A stretch of 61,268 nt of DNA from positions 1 through 61,268 of the forward strand of contig NZ_FQYW01000019.1 in NCBI RefSeq assembly GCF_900141865.1. Direction: 5' to 3'. Positions 43,986-53,407 of this stretch are shown here, piece after piece. Below the pieces are notes generated by a model. It worked only from the letters and a program-made list of their open reading frames with translations. It was not told the origin of the DNA and made no database searches. Every line of letters begins with the position of its first letter. The first letter of the stretch is position 1. This DNA comes from Anaerovibrio lipolyticus DSM 3074 (GTDB taxonomy: Bacteria; Bacillota; Negativicutes; Selenomonadales; Selenomonadaceae). Position numbers and translations under genes: made by a program.

Positions 43986-44035
43986 TTATGACATCCTCGT
44001 CATAAAATATTAAAACGATAATTACTATCATTAGC
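43986..44035 (-). promoter_or_regulatory. Fur-like operator and leader hairpin of feoAB
   Basis: GATAATTACTATCATTAGC at 44017-44035 matches the 19-bp Fur consensus at about 15 positions. A second partial AATGATA site follows near 44041. Between operator and feoA, TTATGAC at 43986-43992 pairs with GTCATAA at 43999-44005. Iron-dependent repression of feo is the expected outcome. Confidence 0.7.
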
Positions 44036-44127
44036 ATAGACAATGATACCCTTTCTCATTTTGTTTGTCAAGTGAAAAAAGCTATCATTTTCAAGGAATT
44101 TGATGTTTTTGACACATTTTTTCATAC

Positions 44128-44173
44128 AAAAACAAAAATAGCAGTTGCCGCCATAAAACGGTAACTGCTATTT
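44128..44173 (-). terminator. Terminator of the ylxM-trmD operon
   Basis: AATAGCAGTTACCG (44172-44159) pairs with CGGCAACTGCTATT (44151-44138), followed on the minus strand by TTTGTTTTTG. The trmD stop (44168-44170) lies inside the stem. Confidence 0.88.
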
Positions 44174-44914
44174 CTGTATATTTTGCTCTCTTAACTTATT
44201 GAGATACTTAATGTCCTCATCGGTAAGCTCCGCTGTTTCCAGCAAATCAGGACGGTTACGCAGGGTGATCTCCAAGGACTTCTCACGACGCCACTTGGCA
44301 ATTTTGGCATGATCCCCGGACAATAATACATCTGGTACTGCCATACCTTCAAATTCCCTTGGACGGGTATACTGTGGATGCTCCAGCAGTCCATTATAAA
44401 AAGAATCCGTTGGTGCCGATTCCTCGGACCCCAGCACTCCTGGCAGCATACGGGACACCGCATCTGTAATAATCATTGCCGGCAGCTCACCGCCGGTAAG
44501 GACAAAATCCCCTATGGAAATGATTTCATCAGCCAGATTCTCACTTATACGGGCATCAAAGCCCTCATAATGACCACAAATAAAAATAAGCTGGTCATAC
44601 TGGGCCAGCTCTCTGGCCTTGGCCTGATTGAACACAGAGCCCTCAGGACTCATTAAAAGTACCCGACGGTTGGCATAATTGGTGGTTTCCTTCACATAGC
44701 GCACTGCCTTAAACATAGGCTCCGGCTTTATAACCATACCACTGCCGCCGCCAAAGGGAGAATCATCCATCTGCTGGTGCTTGCCTTCAGCAAAATCCCG
44801 GGGATTAGTAATCTTTATATCAAGAATACCATTCTCCACTGCCCGTCTTGTAATGCTGTCCCCAAAGGGACCTTCAAACATGGCTGGAAACAGGGAAAGA
44901 ATATCTATACGCAT
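44168..44914 (-). CDS. trmD: tRNA (guanine-37-N1)-methyltransferase
   Basis: 248 residues. MRIDILSLFPAMFEGP start, the SPOUT knot with GDFVLTGGELPAMII and the DSFYNGLLEHPQYTRP segment, and DDSPFGGGSGMV are all TrmD hallmarks. It methylates G37 next to the anticodon of tRNAs reading CNN codons and prevents frameshifting. It is last in the operon, its ATG overlapping the rimM stop. Confidence 0.96.
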   Translation of the reverse strand: MRIDILSLFPAMFEGPFGDSITRRAVENGILDIKITNPRDFAEGKHQQMDDSPFGGGSGMVIKPEPMFKAVRYVKETTNYANRRVLLMSPEGSVFNQAKARELAQYDQLIFICGHYEGFDARISENLADEIISIGDFVLTGGELPAMIITDAVSRMLPGVLGSEESAPTDSFYNGLLEHPQYTRPREFEGMAVPDVLLSGDHAKIAKWRREKSLEITLRNRPDLLETAELTDEDIKYLNKLREQNIQK

Positions 44915-45432
44915 CAGATTTCCTCCGGCATATCCACAACCATGCGGCCCTCTTTGATGTTGATTTCCTTTACTACGGCCTTAAGGGCAGGAATCATCAG
45001 CTGCTTGGCCTCCCCTTTTTTGGAAGCCACATAAACATCGTTGGCACCAGTCTTCAGTACATCGGTAACAAAGCCCTGGGATACCCCATCCATGTCAAAG
45101 ACCTCCAGACCAATTATGTCGAAGGTGTAATATTCCCCATCTTCAAGAGGCATGGCGTCCTTCTTGTCCACATAGAGCAGGGAGCCGGTAAGCTGTGCCA
45201 CCTCCTCACGGGAAGGATACTGCTTAAATTTAAGGATAACAAACTGCTTGTGATATTTCACGGAAGCCACATCCAGCAGCTCATCACCTACATAAACCTG
45301 TTTTAATTCTTCAAACCGCTCTGGAAAATCTGTCAATGGAATAACACGGAGCTCGCCACGAATACCGTGAGGAGCTCCTGCTTTACCAATGACAATTCGA
45401 TTATCAGCTGCGGATGGCGATGATAACGTCAT
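44914..45432 (-). CDS. rimM: 16S rRNA processing protein RimM
   Basis: 172 residues from the ATG at 45432, the first start before NRIVIGKAGAPHGIRGELRV; an upstream ATG is possible. The N-terminal RimM domain is followed by a PRC barrel (YYTFDIIGLEVFDMDG, ANDVYVASKKG, IPALKAVVKEIN). RimM binds ribosomal protein uS19 and helps mature the 30S head. The start lies inside the ylqD end (29-base overlap), indicating coupled translation. Confidence 0.92.
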   Translation of the reverse strand: MTLSSPSAADNRIVIGKAGAPHGIRGELRVIPLTDFPERFEELKQVYVGDELLDVASVKYHKQFVILKFKQYPSREEVAQLTGSLLYVDKKDAMPLEDGEYYTFDIIGLEVFDMDGVSQGFVTDVLKTGANDVYVASKKGEAKQLMIPALKAVVKEINIKEGRMVVDMPEEI

Positions 45433-45811
45433 CTTCAACAACAACCTCCACATTAAACTGGTCACGAACATTGTCGCCTTTTTTCAGTTCAACAAAACGC
45501 TCAGTGGTACCCTGAACGATTTCTGCACCCAGAACCAACTTCTCAGTATCAGTGATACGGGCCTCAGTCTGAGCAATGAAATCCTCACGCTTCTGGCGCT
45601 CGATACCGAAATGCTGATGAATCATAGCCAGCTGCTCCTGGTCTTCTTCACCGACCTCTGAAACAGCACGATTTTCCTGGATGTTAATCTGCTGAATTTC
45701 AAGCTGGGCCTGATTGATGCCTGTACGGAATTCCTCCAGCATCTTTTCTCTCAGCTTTTCAGTCAGCTTAGCCTTAATGGTCATTGGGAACTTTACTAAT
45801 ACACTGTCCAT
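45404..45811 (-). CDS. ylqD: YlqD-family protein
   Basis: 135 residues from the ATG at 45811; GGAGG is 11 bases upstream. The sequence is a Glu/Gln-rich coiled coil (TEKLREKMLEEFRTGINQAQ) followed by a small beta domain with FVELKKGDNVRDQ. YlqD proteins sit between khpA and rimM in many Firmicutes; function unknown. The Val-rich C terminus (VEVVVEDDVIIAIRS) is typical of the family. Confidence 0.85.
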   Translation of the reverse strand: MDSVLVKFPMTIKAKLTEKLREKMLEEFRTGINQAQLEIQQINIQENRAVSEVGEEDQEQLAMIHQHFGIERQKREDFIAQTEARITDTEKLVLGAEIVQGTTERFVELKKGDNVRDQFNVEVVVEDDVIIAIRS

Positions 45812-45839
45812 TGTGAAAAAATCCTCCAATTATAGAAAT

Positions 45840-45879
45840 TGCGGCAAGCATCCCCCTAAATTGGACACACATTGCCGCA
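45840..45879. other. Hairpin between khpA and ylqD
   Basis: TGCGGCAA at 45840-45847 pairs perfectly with TTGCCGCA at 45872-45879 around a 24-base loop. The minus-strand tail (TTTCTATAATT) is only weakly T-rich, so it may be a processing site or weak attenuator. Confidence 0.5.
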
Positions 45880-45894
45880 TATTAAGCCGATGCC

Positions 45895-46125
45895 TCAGCT
45901 TATAATTTCTACATTAACTTTTTTATCCTCGCGAGTAGCAGCAGCCTTGACAACGGTACGCAATGCTTTTGCAATGCGACCCTGCTTGCCAATTACTTTA
46001 CCCATGTCCTCTGTAGCAACATGAAGCTCATAGATGACTACATTATCTTCTTCCTTCTCGTTGATAACAACTGCGGAAGGATTGTCTACCAGGGACTTCG
46101 CGATAATCTCAACTATCTCTTTCAT
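45895..46125 (-). CDS. khpA: RNA-binding KH protein KhpA (YlqC)
   Basis: 76 residues, a single KH domain with the GKQGRIAK form of the GxxG loop. KhpA pairs with KhpB to bind small RNAs and mRNAs in Firmicutes, and affects cell division and envelope genes. Its place right after rpsP is conserved. AGAAAGAGG precedes the ATG. Confidence 0.93.
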   Translation of the reverse strand: MKEIVEIIAKSLVDNPSAVVINEKEEDNVVIYELHVATEDMGKVIGKQGRIAKALRTVVKAAATREDKKVNVEIIS

Positions 46126-46139
46126 GCTATGCCTCTTTC

Positions 46140-46415
46140 TTAGTTCTTAGCATGCTTAGCTGCATCAAACTTAGCCATGATGCCCTGCTTGGAGAATAAG
46201 GAACGAACGGTATCAGTAGGCTGTGCCCCCTTTGCCATCCATTCAAGAGCCTTTTCTTCGTCGATATTTACAACTGCTGGCTCCTTAGTGGAGTCATAGT
46301 TACCAACGATTTCGATGAAACGGCCATCACGTGGAGCACGGGAATCAGCTACAACAATACGATAGAATGGGGACTTCTTAGCACCCATACGGTTCAGACG
46401 AATCTTTACTGCCAT
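46140..46415 (-). CDS. rpsP: Ribosomal protein bS16
   Basis: 91 residues from the ATG at 46415 ([20 protein letters not shown]), with AAGGAGGTG upstream. [20 protein letters not shown] and the [19 protein letters not shown] tail are characteristic. It is a 30S body protein. The leader between ffh and rpsP contains a bulged hairpin. Confidence 0.97.
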   Translation of the reverse strand: MAVKIRLNRMGAKKSPFYRIVVADSRAPRDGRFIEIVGNYDSTKEPAVVNIDEEKALEWMAKGAQPTDTVRSLFSKQGIMAKFDAAKHAKN

Positions 46416-46440
46416 TTTGAAATTCACCTCCTTAGGATTG

Positions 46441-46473
46441 GTATATCTAAATTCTATTATATAGAAGATATAC
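46441..46473 (-). promoter_or_regulatory. Bulged hairpin in the rpsP leader
   Basis: On the minus strand GTATATCT-TCTAT-ATA-ATAGA-ATTT-AGATATAC: 8 and 5 perfect pairs with a 4-base bulge. It ends 25 bases before the rpsP start. It could affect readthrough or translation, or be an RNase site. Confidence 0.5.
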
Positions 46474-46484
46474 TTTTATATATA

Positions 46485-47840
46485 TCAATGCATGAATGGA
46501 AGCTTGAAGCCTCCGAAGCCTTTACGGCCTCCCTGCATCTTTTTAACCTTCTTCATCATCTTGCGCATCTCCTCAAACTGCTTTAGGAGACGATTTACAT
46601 CCTGTACGCGGGTACCGCTACCTGCTGCAATACGCTTTCTGCGGCTGCCATTGATGATGCTTGTATTTGCTCTTTCCTTTGGTGTCATGGAGCGGATAAT
46701 TGCTTCCACCTGACGCATTTCCTTACCATTAAGGTCAATTTCTCTGTCGCCAAGCTTTTTCTTTATATCCCCCATGCCAGGAATAAGGCTCATTATGTTT
46801 TCCAGGGAACCCAATTTCTTGATCTGCTGCATCTGGGCAAGGAAATCATCCAGAGTAAAGTCATCCTTGCGGAACTTCTTCTCCATCTCCTTGGCCTGCG
46901 CCTCATCAAAGGTGGCCTGGGCCTTCTCAATCAAGGAAAGGACATCGCCCATTCCCAAAATTCGGGAAGCCATGCGATCTGGGTAGAATGGCTCCAAAGC
47001 CTCCAGCTTCTCGCCCATACCCACAAATTTTACAGGACAGCCAGTAACCGCCTTTACGGAAAGTGCCGCACCACCGCGGGAATCACCATCCAGCTTTGTA
47101 AGTACCAGACCATCAAGGCCTAAGTCCTTATTAAAGCTCTCAGCTACGTTTACAGCATCCTGACCGGTCATGGCATCAACCACCAGAAGAATCTCGTGTG
47201 GTTTCACCTGACCCTTTATATCCTTTAACTCCTGCATCAACTCTTCATTGATGTGAAGTCGACCAGCAGTATCGATGATGACCACATCATTGGCATGAGT
47301 GAATGCGTAGTTTAAAGATGACTTTGCTATAGTAACAGCATCAGTACCCGGCTCCATGGAGAATACGGGAATATCCAGCTGCTTACCAATGACCTGCAGC
47401 TGAGTAACAGCCGCTGGTCTATATATATCTGCCGCAACCAGCACCGGGCGCTTACCCTGCTTTTTAAGGGAAAGACCCAACTTGCCAGCTGAGGTAGTCT
47501 TACCAGCACCCTGCAGACCCACCATCATAATAATAGTCGGTGGATTTGGGGACATATTGATACGGCTCTGGGAGCCGCCCATCAGCTCTGTGAGCTCCTC
47601 ATTAACAATCTTGATAACGAGCTGAGCCGGTGTAAGTGCCTCCATGACGTCCTGACCGATGGCACGCTCTTTTACGCGTTTTACAAAGTCCTTAACGACC
47701 TTGAAGTTTACATCGGCCTCAAGAAGTGCCATTCGCACTTCCCGCATGGCTTCATTTACGTCATCCTCTGTGAGCTTGCCATGTCCGCGAAGCTTTTTAA
47801 ATGTTTCCTGCAGACGATCTGCCAAACCTTCAAAAATCAA
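46485..47840 (-). CDS. ffh: Signal recognition particle protein Ffh
   Basis: 451 residues from a TTG start overlapping the ylxM stop, with AGGAGG 8 bases upstream. NG domain: GLQGAGKTTSAGKLG, DTAGRLHIN, TKLDGDSRGGAA and KFVGMGEKLEALEPF. The M domain includes SIINGSRRKRIAAGSGT, which binds the SRP RNA, and ends in a Met/Lys-rich tail (MRKMMKKVKKMQGG). Ffh targets nascent membrane proteins to FtsY and SecYEG. Confidence 0.97.
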   Translation of the reverse strand: MIFEGLADRLQETFKKLRGHGKLTEDDVNEAMREVRMALLEADVNFKVVKDFVKRVKERAIGQDVMEALTPAQLVIKIVNEELTELMGGSQSRINMSPNPPTIIMMVGLQGAGKTTSAGKLGLSLKKQGKRPVLVAADIYRPAAVTQLQVIGKQLDIPVFSMEPGTDAVTIAKSSLNYAFTHANDVVIIDTAGRLHINEELMQELKDIKGQVKPHEILLVVDAMTGQDAVNVAESFNKDLGLDGLVLTKLDGDSRGGAALSVKAVTGCPVKFVGMGEKLEALEPFYPDRMASRILGMGDVLSLIEKAQATFDEAQAKEMEKKFRKDDFTLDDFLAQMQQIKKLGSLENIMSLIPGMGDIKKKLGDREIDLNGKEMRQVEAIIRSMTPKERANTSIINGSRRKRIAAGSGTRVQDVNRLLKQFEEMRKMMKKVKKMQGGRKGFGGFKLPFMH

Positions 47841-48205
47841 TCTAATTCCTCCTGAACCTTGCTGGTATATGGAGCAAGCTTCATAAGTATATGATTTGCT
47901 TCCTTCTCATCAATCTTTTTATTGGAAGAAAGCCGGGAAATATCATCGTAAATCTCAGTAAGCTCATGGCGCTGTTCTCTAAGGCGCTGTGCCAAACCGA
48001 GCTTTTCTTCGTAGGCTGCCATGGTCTGTTCCGAGCGGTGTAATATATCATATACAGCCTGTCTGGAAACTGCCAAATCCTCCCCTATCTCTGACATGGA
48101 GAAATCCTCAAAAAGGTGCATACTTAAACACTTCTGTTGTTTATCCGTCAGCAGTGGCCCGTAAATATCAAAGAGCTCTGCCAGATATAAACGCTGTTCA
48201 AGCAT
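47837..48205 (-). CDS. ylxM: SRP-associated helix-turn-helix protein YlxM
   Basis: 122 residues from the ATG at 48205. Sigma-70 region 4-like HTH: FSMSEIGEDLAVSRQAVYDI. YLAELFDIYGPLLTDKQQ at the N terminus is a family mark. YlxM precedes ffh in Firmicutes and stimulates SRP GTPase in streptococci. Ribosome site GTGGG is modest. It starts the ylxM-ffh-rpsP-khpA-ylqD-rimM-trmD unit. Confidence 0.93.
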   Translation of the reverse strand: MLEQRLYLAELFDIYGPLLTDKQQKCLSMHLFEDFSMSEIGEDLAVSRQAVYDILHRSEQTMAAYEEKLGLAQRLREQRHELTEIYDDISRLSSNKKIDEKEANHILMKLAPYTSKVQEELD

Positions 48206-48373
48206 TGAAAACACCCACTTTCAAGGCACAGTTTATCCCGACCATAGTTATTATAGCCATCCCCCTATAGGTTGTCAAGTATTTTTCCTTGTCAAATATT
48301 TATATATTTCAAAATACCAGTCGGAGATACCCATGCGGAACGCTCGCGCTCGCTAGCTGTTTATTAAGATAGT

Positions 48374-48413
48374 ATAAGAAAAGCCGATAACTTCCGTTAT
48401 CGGCTTTTCTTAT
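48374..48413. terminator. Bidirectional terminator after rpmB
   Basis: AAGAAAAGCCGATAAC (48376-48391) pairs perfectly with GTTATCGGCTTTTCTT (48396-48411), loop TTCC. It lies about 30 bases past the rpmB stop and isolates rpmB from ylxM. Confidence 0.92.
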
Positions 48414-48441
48414 GATATATCAATCGATATTCTGCACAAAA

Positions 48442-48633
48442 TTAGAGGGCTCTTTCAACCTTACCGGTACGCAGGCAGCGAGTGCAAACATTTACACGCT
48501 TGATTTCGCCTTCTACAACGGCACGTACGCGCTGGATATTTGGCTTCCAGGAGCGCTTGGTCTTCAGATGGGAATGGCTGACATTATTGCCGGACAGCTC
48601 ACCCTTACCGCATACTTCACATAAACTTGCCAT
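48442..48633 (-). CDS. rpmB: Ribosomal protein bL28
   Basis: 63 residues from the ATG at 48633 with AAGGAGG upstream. It is the zinc-binding (C+) form: CEVCGKG near the N terminus and VCTRCLR near the C terminus. NVSHSHLKTKRSWKPNIQRV is the L28 core. Monocistronic between two terminator regions, as is usual in Firmicutes. Confidence 0.97.
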   Translation of the reverse strand: MASLCEVCGKGELSGNNVSHSHLKTKRSWKPNIQRVRAVVEGEIKRVNVCTRCLRTGKVERAL

Positions 48634-48850
48634 ATAGCACACCTCCTTAACGTTTCATCGGCGCATAGTCGCATATATGTAAATTATCTGTACATAGTCC
48701 TATACACACAAACAAAAAGATTATAGCACAATAAGGCTGTCAAATGCAACCCCTTGGCAGCAATTATTTTTGCTGTCCATAACGCCAAGTTCATCTTGCA
48801 TTCAACTGTATAATCTGTTGCTTGACTATACTATCATTTTTCTAAAATAA

Positions 48851-48878
48851 ATGCAAGGGCTCAAGCATAAAGCCCCTA
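48851..48878 (-). terminator. Possible terminator of the rib-hslO unit
   Basis: AGGGGCTTTATGCTTGAGCCCT on the minus strand folds with a short loop and is followed by TGCATTTATTTTAG. The T-run is interrupted. Confidence 0.5.
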
Positions 48879-48894
48879 CACTTAACAAAAATAC

Positions 48895-49770
48895 TTACCT
48901 TACGCCATCTGCCAGCTTCATAAGATGCTCCAGCTCGTCCTTTTCAAATTGGTACTTCTCCCCACAAAACTGACAGCATACCTCAGCATGGCCATCCTGT
49001 ACAAGCTGCTCCATATCCTTATGGCTAAGGCTAAGAAGTACATCCTCTATTCTTTCACGGCTACACTTGCACTTAAACGCCAGCTCCGTAGTAGTCAGAT
49101 AATCCACATCAAAATCTGCCATAAGCTCCGCAATGATTCCCTTGGCATCAACGCCATCAGCAATCATGGAGGAAACTGGGCGCACCTTCTTCAACGCGTC
49201 CTCCACACGGGTAATAATCTCCTCGTCAGCATCCGGCATCATCTGAAGTATAAAGCCACCGGAGGCCATAGCCCTGCGGTCAGTACCCACCAATACACCA
49301 AGGCCCACACTGGAGGCTGTCTGCTCAGATACAAAAAGATAGTTGGTCAGATCCTCGGCAATTTCACCGGACACTATTTCCGAGCTACCCCGCATTGGAT
49401 CGCCAAGACCGGTGAAGCGGGTTACCTGCACCATGCCCTGACCTACTGCGCCACCCACATCCAGCTTGCCATTTTCTTTTAATGGGAGATCCACATGGGG
49501 ATTCCCCACATACCCACGGACATAACCCTCAGGAGTAGCATCAGCGGTAATGTAGCCCAGTGGGCCATTTCCCTGAAAGCTGACTGTCAGAGCCTCCTTA
49601 TTTTTAAGATTAGCCGCCATCAAAAGGGCACCCGTCATGGTACGTCCAAGAGCTGCTGCTGCAGTTGGAGAGCAGTCATGACGACGGATAGCCTCATTTA
49701 CCAGATCAGTGGTAACTGCTGCGTATATTCTTACGCCCTTGGTAATTGCTTTTACTAAAGTATCAGACAT
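48895..49770 (-). CDS. hslO: Redox-regulated chaperone Hsp33
   Basis: 291 residues. N-terminal Hsp33 domain with DLVNEAIRRHDCSPTAAAALGR and GNGPLGYITADATPEGYVRGYVGNP. The C-terminal redox switch has the zinc Cys pairs CKC (FKCKCSRERI) and CxxC (CCQFCGEKY). Hsp33 becomes an active holdase when these Cys are oxidised. The gene starts 15 bases after ribH and is probably the last gene of the FMN-controlled unit. Confidence 0.95.
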   Translation of the reverse strand: MSDTLVKAITKGVRIYAAVTTDLVNEAIRRHDCSPTAAAALGRTMTGALLMAANLKNKEALTVSFQGNGPLGYITADATPEGYVRGYVGNPHVDLPLKENGKLDVGGAVGQGMVQVTRFTGLGDPMRGSSEIVSGEIAEDLTNYLFVSEQTASSVGLGVLVGTDRRAMASGGFILQMMPDADEEIITRVEDALKKVRPVSSMIADGVDAKGIIAELMADFDVDYLTTTELAFKCKCSRERIEDVLLSLSHKDMEQLVQDGHAEVCCQFCGEKYQFEKDELEHLMKLADGVR

Positions 49771-49785
49771 TTCATCAATCCTATC

Positions 49786-50256
49786 TTAGAGCTGCTTTAA
49801 AAGATTTGCCATCTCAATAGCGGTCATGGCACCATCAGCCCCCTTGTTACCAGCCTTGGTACCAGCACGCTCAATAGCCTGCTCGATATTCTCGGTGGTA
49901 ACAACACTGAAGGTTACAGGAACGCCGGTGGACATGCTGGCCTGGGCAATGCCCTTGGCAGCCTCGTTGCAAACATAATCATAATGGGTGGTAGAACCAC
50001 GGATTACAGTACCCAAAGCGATAATGGCATCGTACTTGCCGGACTCAGCCATCTTCTTGGAAACCAATGGCAGCTCATAAGCTCCCGGAACCCAAGCTAC
50101 AGTAATATCATCCTCATCAGCACCATGACGATGGAGTGTATCCAAAGCGCCCCCAAGAAGCTTAGAGGTCAAAAACTCATTAAAACGGGCAACAACAATA
50201 CCAAACTTCATGCCCTGGGCATTAAGCATACCTTCCAAAACCTTAACTTCTTTCAT
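49786..50256 (-). CDS. ribH: 6,7-dimethyl-8-ribityllumazine synthase
   Basis: 156 residues from the ATG at 50256 with GGAGG upstream. [50 protein letters not shown] and [22 protein letters not shown] are the family core; the His of THYDY is the catalytic base. It condenses the ribityl-aminouracil with 3,4-dihydroxy-2-butanone phosphate, supplied by RibBA. Confidence 0.97.
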   Translation of the reverse strand: MKEVKVLEGMLNAQGMKFGIVVARFNEFLTSKLLGGALDTLHRHGADEDDITVAWVPGAYELPLVSKKMAESGKYDAIIALGTVIRGSTTHYDYVCNEAAKGIAQASMSTGVPVTFSVVTTENIEQAIERAGTKAGNKGADGAMTAIEMANLLKQL

Positions 50257-50299
50257 TTTATATACCTCCATAAAAGAATATATTATCTCAATATAATAA

Positions 50300-51505
50300 T
50301 CAGATTTTCTCAGCTAAAATGTGACCCATCTTGGTCTTCTTTACCTTCATATAGTTCTGGTTGTACTCGTTGGTAGGTACCTCCAGAGCCACTCTGTCCA
50401 CAATCTTAAGGCCATAGCCCTCGAGACCGGCACGCTTTGCAGGGTTGTTTGTCATAAGGCGAATGGTGGTGAGGCCCATATCTGCCAAAATCTGGGCACC
50501 AATACCATAATCGCGCTCATCTGGAGCAAAGCCCAGAAGTACATTGGCCTCTACAGTATCCTTGCCATGGTCCTGCAGCTCATAGGCACGCATCTTGTTG
50601 CCAAGACCAATGCCACGGCCCTCCTGACGCATGTAAAGAACCATACCTTCCCCTTCTGCCTCAATACGCTTCAAGGCTGTAGCCAGCTGTTCACCGCAGT
50701 CGCAGCGCAGGGAACCAAGGGCGTCACCAGTGAGACACTCGGAGTGAACACGAACCAAAACATTCTCCTTGCCCTTAACATCGCCCTTTACAATAGCCAA
50801 ATGGCACTTGCCGTCCAGCTTGCTCTCATAAGCATGAATACGGAAGTGACCATACTTGCTAGGAAGATCTGCCTCGGCAATTTTCTCCACGAAGCACTCA
50901 GTACGCTTTCTATACTCAATCAGAGCCTTTACTGTAATGAGCTTCAAGCCATGCTCCCTGGAAAACTCAATAAGGCGTGGAGTACGCATCATGTGGCCGT
51001 CATCATCCATAATCTCACAGCAAAGGCCCGCTGGGGCAAGGCCAGCCAGCTTAGCCAAATCAGTAGTAGTCTCAGTATGGCCAGCACGACGAAGGACACC
51101 GCCCGGAACACTGCGCAAAGGGAATACATGGCCCGGACGACGGAAATTCTCCGGCTTGGCCGTTGGGTCAATAAGCCGTTTAACGGTTTCACAACGCTCA
51201 AAGGCGGAGATACCTGTAGTGGTGGTATCAGCATCCACAGATACGGTAAATGCTGTTTCATGGTTATCTGTATTGTTGGACACCATTGGGAAAATCTCCA
51301 ACCGATCCAAATATTCTGCCTCCATAGGGGTACAAATAAGCCCCTTAGCATAAGTAGCCATGAAGTTGACGTGCTCAGGGGTCAGTGTCTCGGCGGCAAC
51401 AATAAGGTCACCTTCATTTTCCCTGTCCTCGTCGTCAACTACGACTACCATATTTCCTTTACGTATTTCTTCGATTGCTTCTTCAACTGTTGCAAAATCT
51501 GACAT
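50300..51505 (-). CDS. ribBA: Bifunctional DHBP synthase / GTP cyclohydrolase II
   Basis: 401 residues. N-terminal RibB domain: [44 protein letters not shown] region. C-terminal RibA domain: [20 protein letters not shown] with the three zinc Cys, [13 protein letters not shown] and LMTNNPAKR. RibA opens GTP to start the pathway; RibB makes the four-carbon unit from ribulose 5-phosphate. AAGGAGCG precedes the start. Confidence 0.97.
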   Translation of the reverse strand: MSDFATVEEAIEEIRKGNMVVVVDDEDRENEGDLIVAAETLTPEHVNFMATYAKGLICTPMEAEYLDRLEIFPMVSNNTDNHETAFTVSVDADTTTTGISAFERCETVKRLIDPTAKPENFRRPGHVFPLRSVPGGVLRRAGHTETTTDLAKLAGLAPAGLCCEIMDDDGHMMRTPRLIEFSREHGLKLITVKALIEYRKRTECFVEKIAEADLPSKYGHFRIHAYESKLDGKCHLAIVKGDVKGKENVLVRVHSECLTGDALGSLRCDCGEQLATALKRIEAEGEGMVLYMRQEGRGIGLGNKMRAYELQDHGKDTVEANVLLGFAPDERDYGIGAQILADMGLTTIRLMTNNPAKRAGLEGYGLKIVDRVALEVPTNEYNQNYMKVKKTKMGHILAEKI

Positions 51506-51516
51506 AATCTCGCTCC

Positions 51517-52155
51517 TTAAAAACCATTATTTTTCAGAAAATCCATGGTGATGCGGCTTACATTTTCCTTAGGTGTCTCCTGAGGCTGCATCAGCTTCTC
51601 CACATATTTTCCGATAACATCATTTTCAATATTAATTGTTGAGCCAGCCTTTTTGCTGGATAAATTGGTCACCTGCCGGGTATGTGGTATCAGTGAAACT
51701 GTAAAATCACTGTCAGTAACCTCCGCCACTGTAAGACTGATACCATCAAGTGCCACAGAGCCTTTCTCCACAATATGTCTCAAAATATCCTTCTCTGCGG
51801 AAATCCTCATCAACACTGCATTCTGTTCCTCCTTCAGAGAAACAATATGCCCTACTCCATCAATGTGACCGCTGACGATATGGCCACCCAAACGGCTCTG
51901 CAGGGTAAGGGCCCTTTCCAGATTAACCGGACTTCCCTTTTTTAGCTCTGCCAATGATGTGCGACGAATAGTTTCCGGCATTACATCGGCATCAAAGCTG
52001 CCCCTGTCAAATCTGGTAACCGTCAAGCATACGCCATTTACGGCAATGCTGTCTCCCAGCTGCACATCCTGAAGGACCTTGGAAGCCTTTATAGTAAGGC
52101 TTCCGCCACCAATACTATGTACAGAGCCAACCTCTTCAATTATTCCTGTAAACAT
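51517..52155 (-). CDS. ribE: Riboflavin synthase, alpha chain
   Basis: 212 residues made of two homologous lumazine-binding repeats: the first starts MFTGIIEEVGSV and has GDSIAVNGVCLTV; the second starts GGHIVSGHIDGVG and has GSVALDGISLTVAEV. The enzyme dismutates two lumazines to riboflavin. The C-terminal tail (after IGKYVEKLM) is slightly long. Placed between ribD and ribBA. Confidence 0.96.
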   Translation of the reverse strand: MFTGIIEEVGSVHSIGGGSLTIKASKVLQDVQLGDSIAVNGVCLTVTRFDRGSFDADVMPETIRRTSLAELKKGSPVNLERALTLQSRLGGHIVSGHIDGVGHIVSLKEEQNAVLMRISAEKDILRHIVEKGSVALDGISLTVAEVTDSDFTVSLIPHTRQVTNLSSKKAGSTINIENDVIGKYVEKLMQPQETPKENVSRITMDFLKNNGF

Positions 52156-52168
52156 CTAATCACCTGAC

Positions 52169-53257
52169 TTACTTCGCCACATTGGCAGTAATAAGAATAT
52201 CACCGTCAATAAGCTCAGTTTCTGCATTTTCAAGCTCCACGGCCTGGTTAAGCTCCCCAAAGCCGTCCCCCTCCACTGGTGTAAGGGCATCTCTGCCCCC
52301 AATGAGCTTTGGTGCTATAAAGGCATAAACCTTGTCCACAAGCCCCGCCTTCAGCATGGAGAAGTTAAGCTGGCCGCCGCCTTCCACCAAAATTGAACAG
52401 ATATTCATTTCAGCCAATTTCTTTAACAGCTGAGGCAAATCCACTTTGTCCTCACCAGCAGAAATCACCTGAACTCCTGCATCTCTAAGGTCTTGGACCG
52501 CCCCTGCGCTGGCTGCACCAGACACTGCCACTATGGTCTGTGCCTTACCGTCAGTTACCAGATTGGAATTCATTGGTAGTCTTGCTTTACTGTCCACCAC
52601 TATACGCACAGGATTTTTTCCCATATTATTAGGTAGCCTTGTAGTAAGACTCGGATTATCCTTAATAGCGGTGTTTATACCTACCATAATGCCATCATAG
52701 ACATCCCGCAGCTCGTGGGTCCGTAATCTGGAGGCCTCGTTGGTTATCCACTGGGACTGTCCCGTGGCTGTGGCAATCTTTCCGTCCAGTGACATGGCAG
52801 TCTTTAGCGCCACAAATGGCATTTCTTTGGTAATCCACTTCAGAAATACCTCGTTGAGTTTTTTTGCTTCCTCCTCCAGCACCCCGGTCACAACCTCAAT
52901 ACCAGCATCTTGAAGAATTTTTACGCCACGGCCCGCCACCTTTGGATTTGGATCCAGCATGGCCACCACCACCTTGGCTACCCCTGCTTCCACCAGCGCA
53001 TTGGCACATGGGCCTGTACGACCATAGTGGGAACACGGCTCCAAGGTAACATATACTGTTGCCCCTTTGGCCAGCTCGCCAGCCATATTCAGGGCATGAA
53101 TTTCAGCATGGGGAGTTCCAGCCTTACGATGCCAGCCTTCGGCAATGATCCTGCCATCCTTGACGATAACAGCACCCACCAAAGGATTTGGCGACGTTCT
53201 GCCAGTGGCATTTTTCGCCACCCGCAGGGCCTCACTCATATAAAACTCATCCTGCAA
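52169..53257 (-). CDS. ribD: Bifunctional deaminase/reductase of riboflavin synthesis
   Basis: 362 residues from the TTG at 53257, preceded by AGAGGTGA; no ATG fits as well. Deaminase domain: TSPNPLVGAVIV, GTPHAEIHAL, LEPCSHYGRTGPCANAL (zinc His and Cys). Reductase domain: FVALKTAMSLDGKIATATG, DGIMVGINTAIKDNP, ILVEGGGQL. It carries out steps 2 and 3 of the pathway. First gene after the FMN riboswitch. Confidence 0.95.
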   Translation of the reverse strand: MQDEFYMSEALRVAKNATGRTSPNPLVGAVIVKDGRIIAEGWHRKAGTPHAEIHALNMAGELAKGATVYVTLEPCSHYGRTGPCANALVEAGVAKVVVAMLDPNPKVAGRGVKILQDAGIEVVTGVLEEEAKKLNEVFLKWITKEMPFVALKTAMSLDGKIATATGQSQWITNEASRLRTHELRDVYDGIMVGINTAIKDNPSLTTRLPNNMGKNPVRIVVDSKARLPMNSNLVTDGKAQTIVAVSGAASAGAVQDLRDAGVQVISAGEDKVDLPQLLKKLAEMNICSILVEGGGQLNFSMLKAGLVDKVYAFIAPKLIGGRDALTPVEGDGFGELNQAVELENAETELIDGDILITANVAK

Positions 53258-53407
53258 TTCTATCACCTCTTTCCTATAGAAGCAAGATGAAAGCATACCG
53301 GCTTTCATCAGCCCTTACACGAAATCTAAAGTTCATCTTCATCTTTCAGATTCGATTCACTAAGATTTCCTAGCAAAATGAGATACACAGAACAGCCTGT
53401 ATCAAAT

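Noticed and set aside
50321-51502. 393-codon plus-strand frame opposite ribBA
   Set aside because: Pure shadow of ribBA; composition is unlike a protein and ribBA motifs are complete on the other strand.
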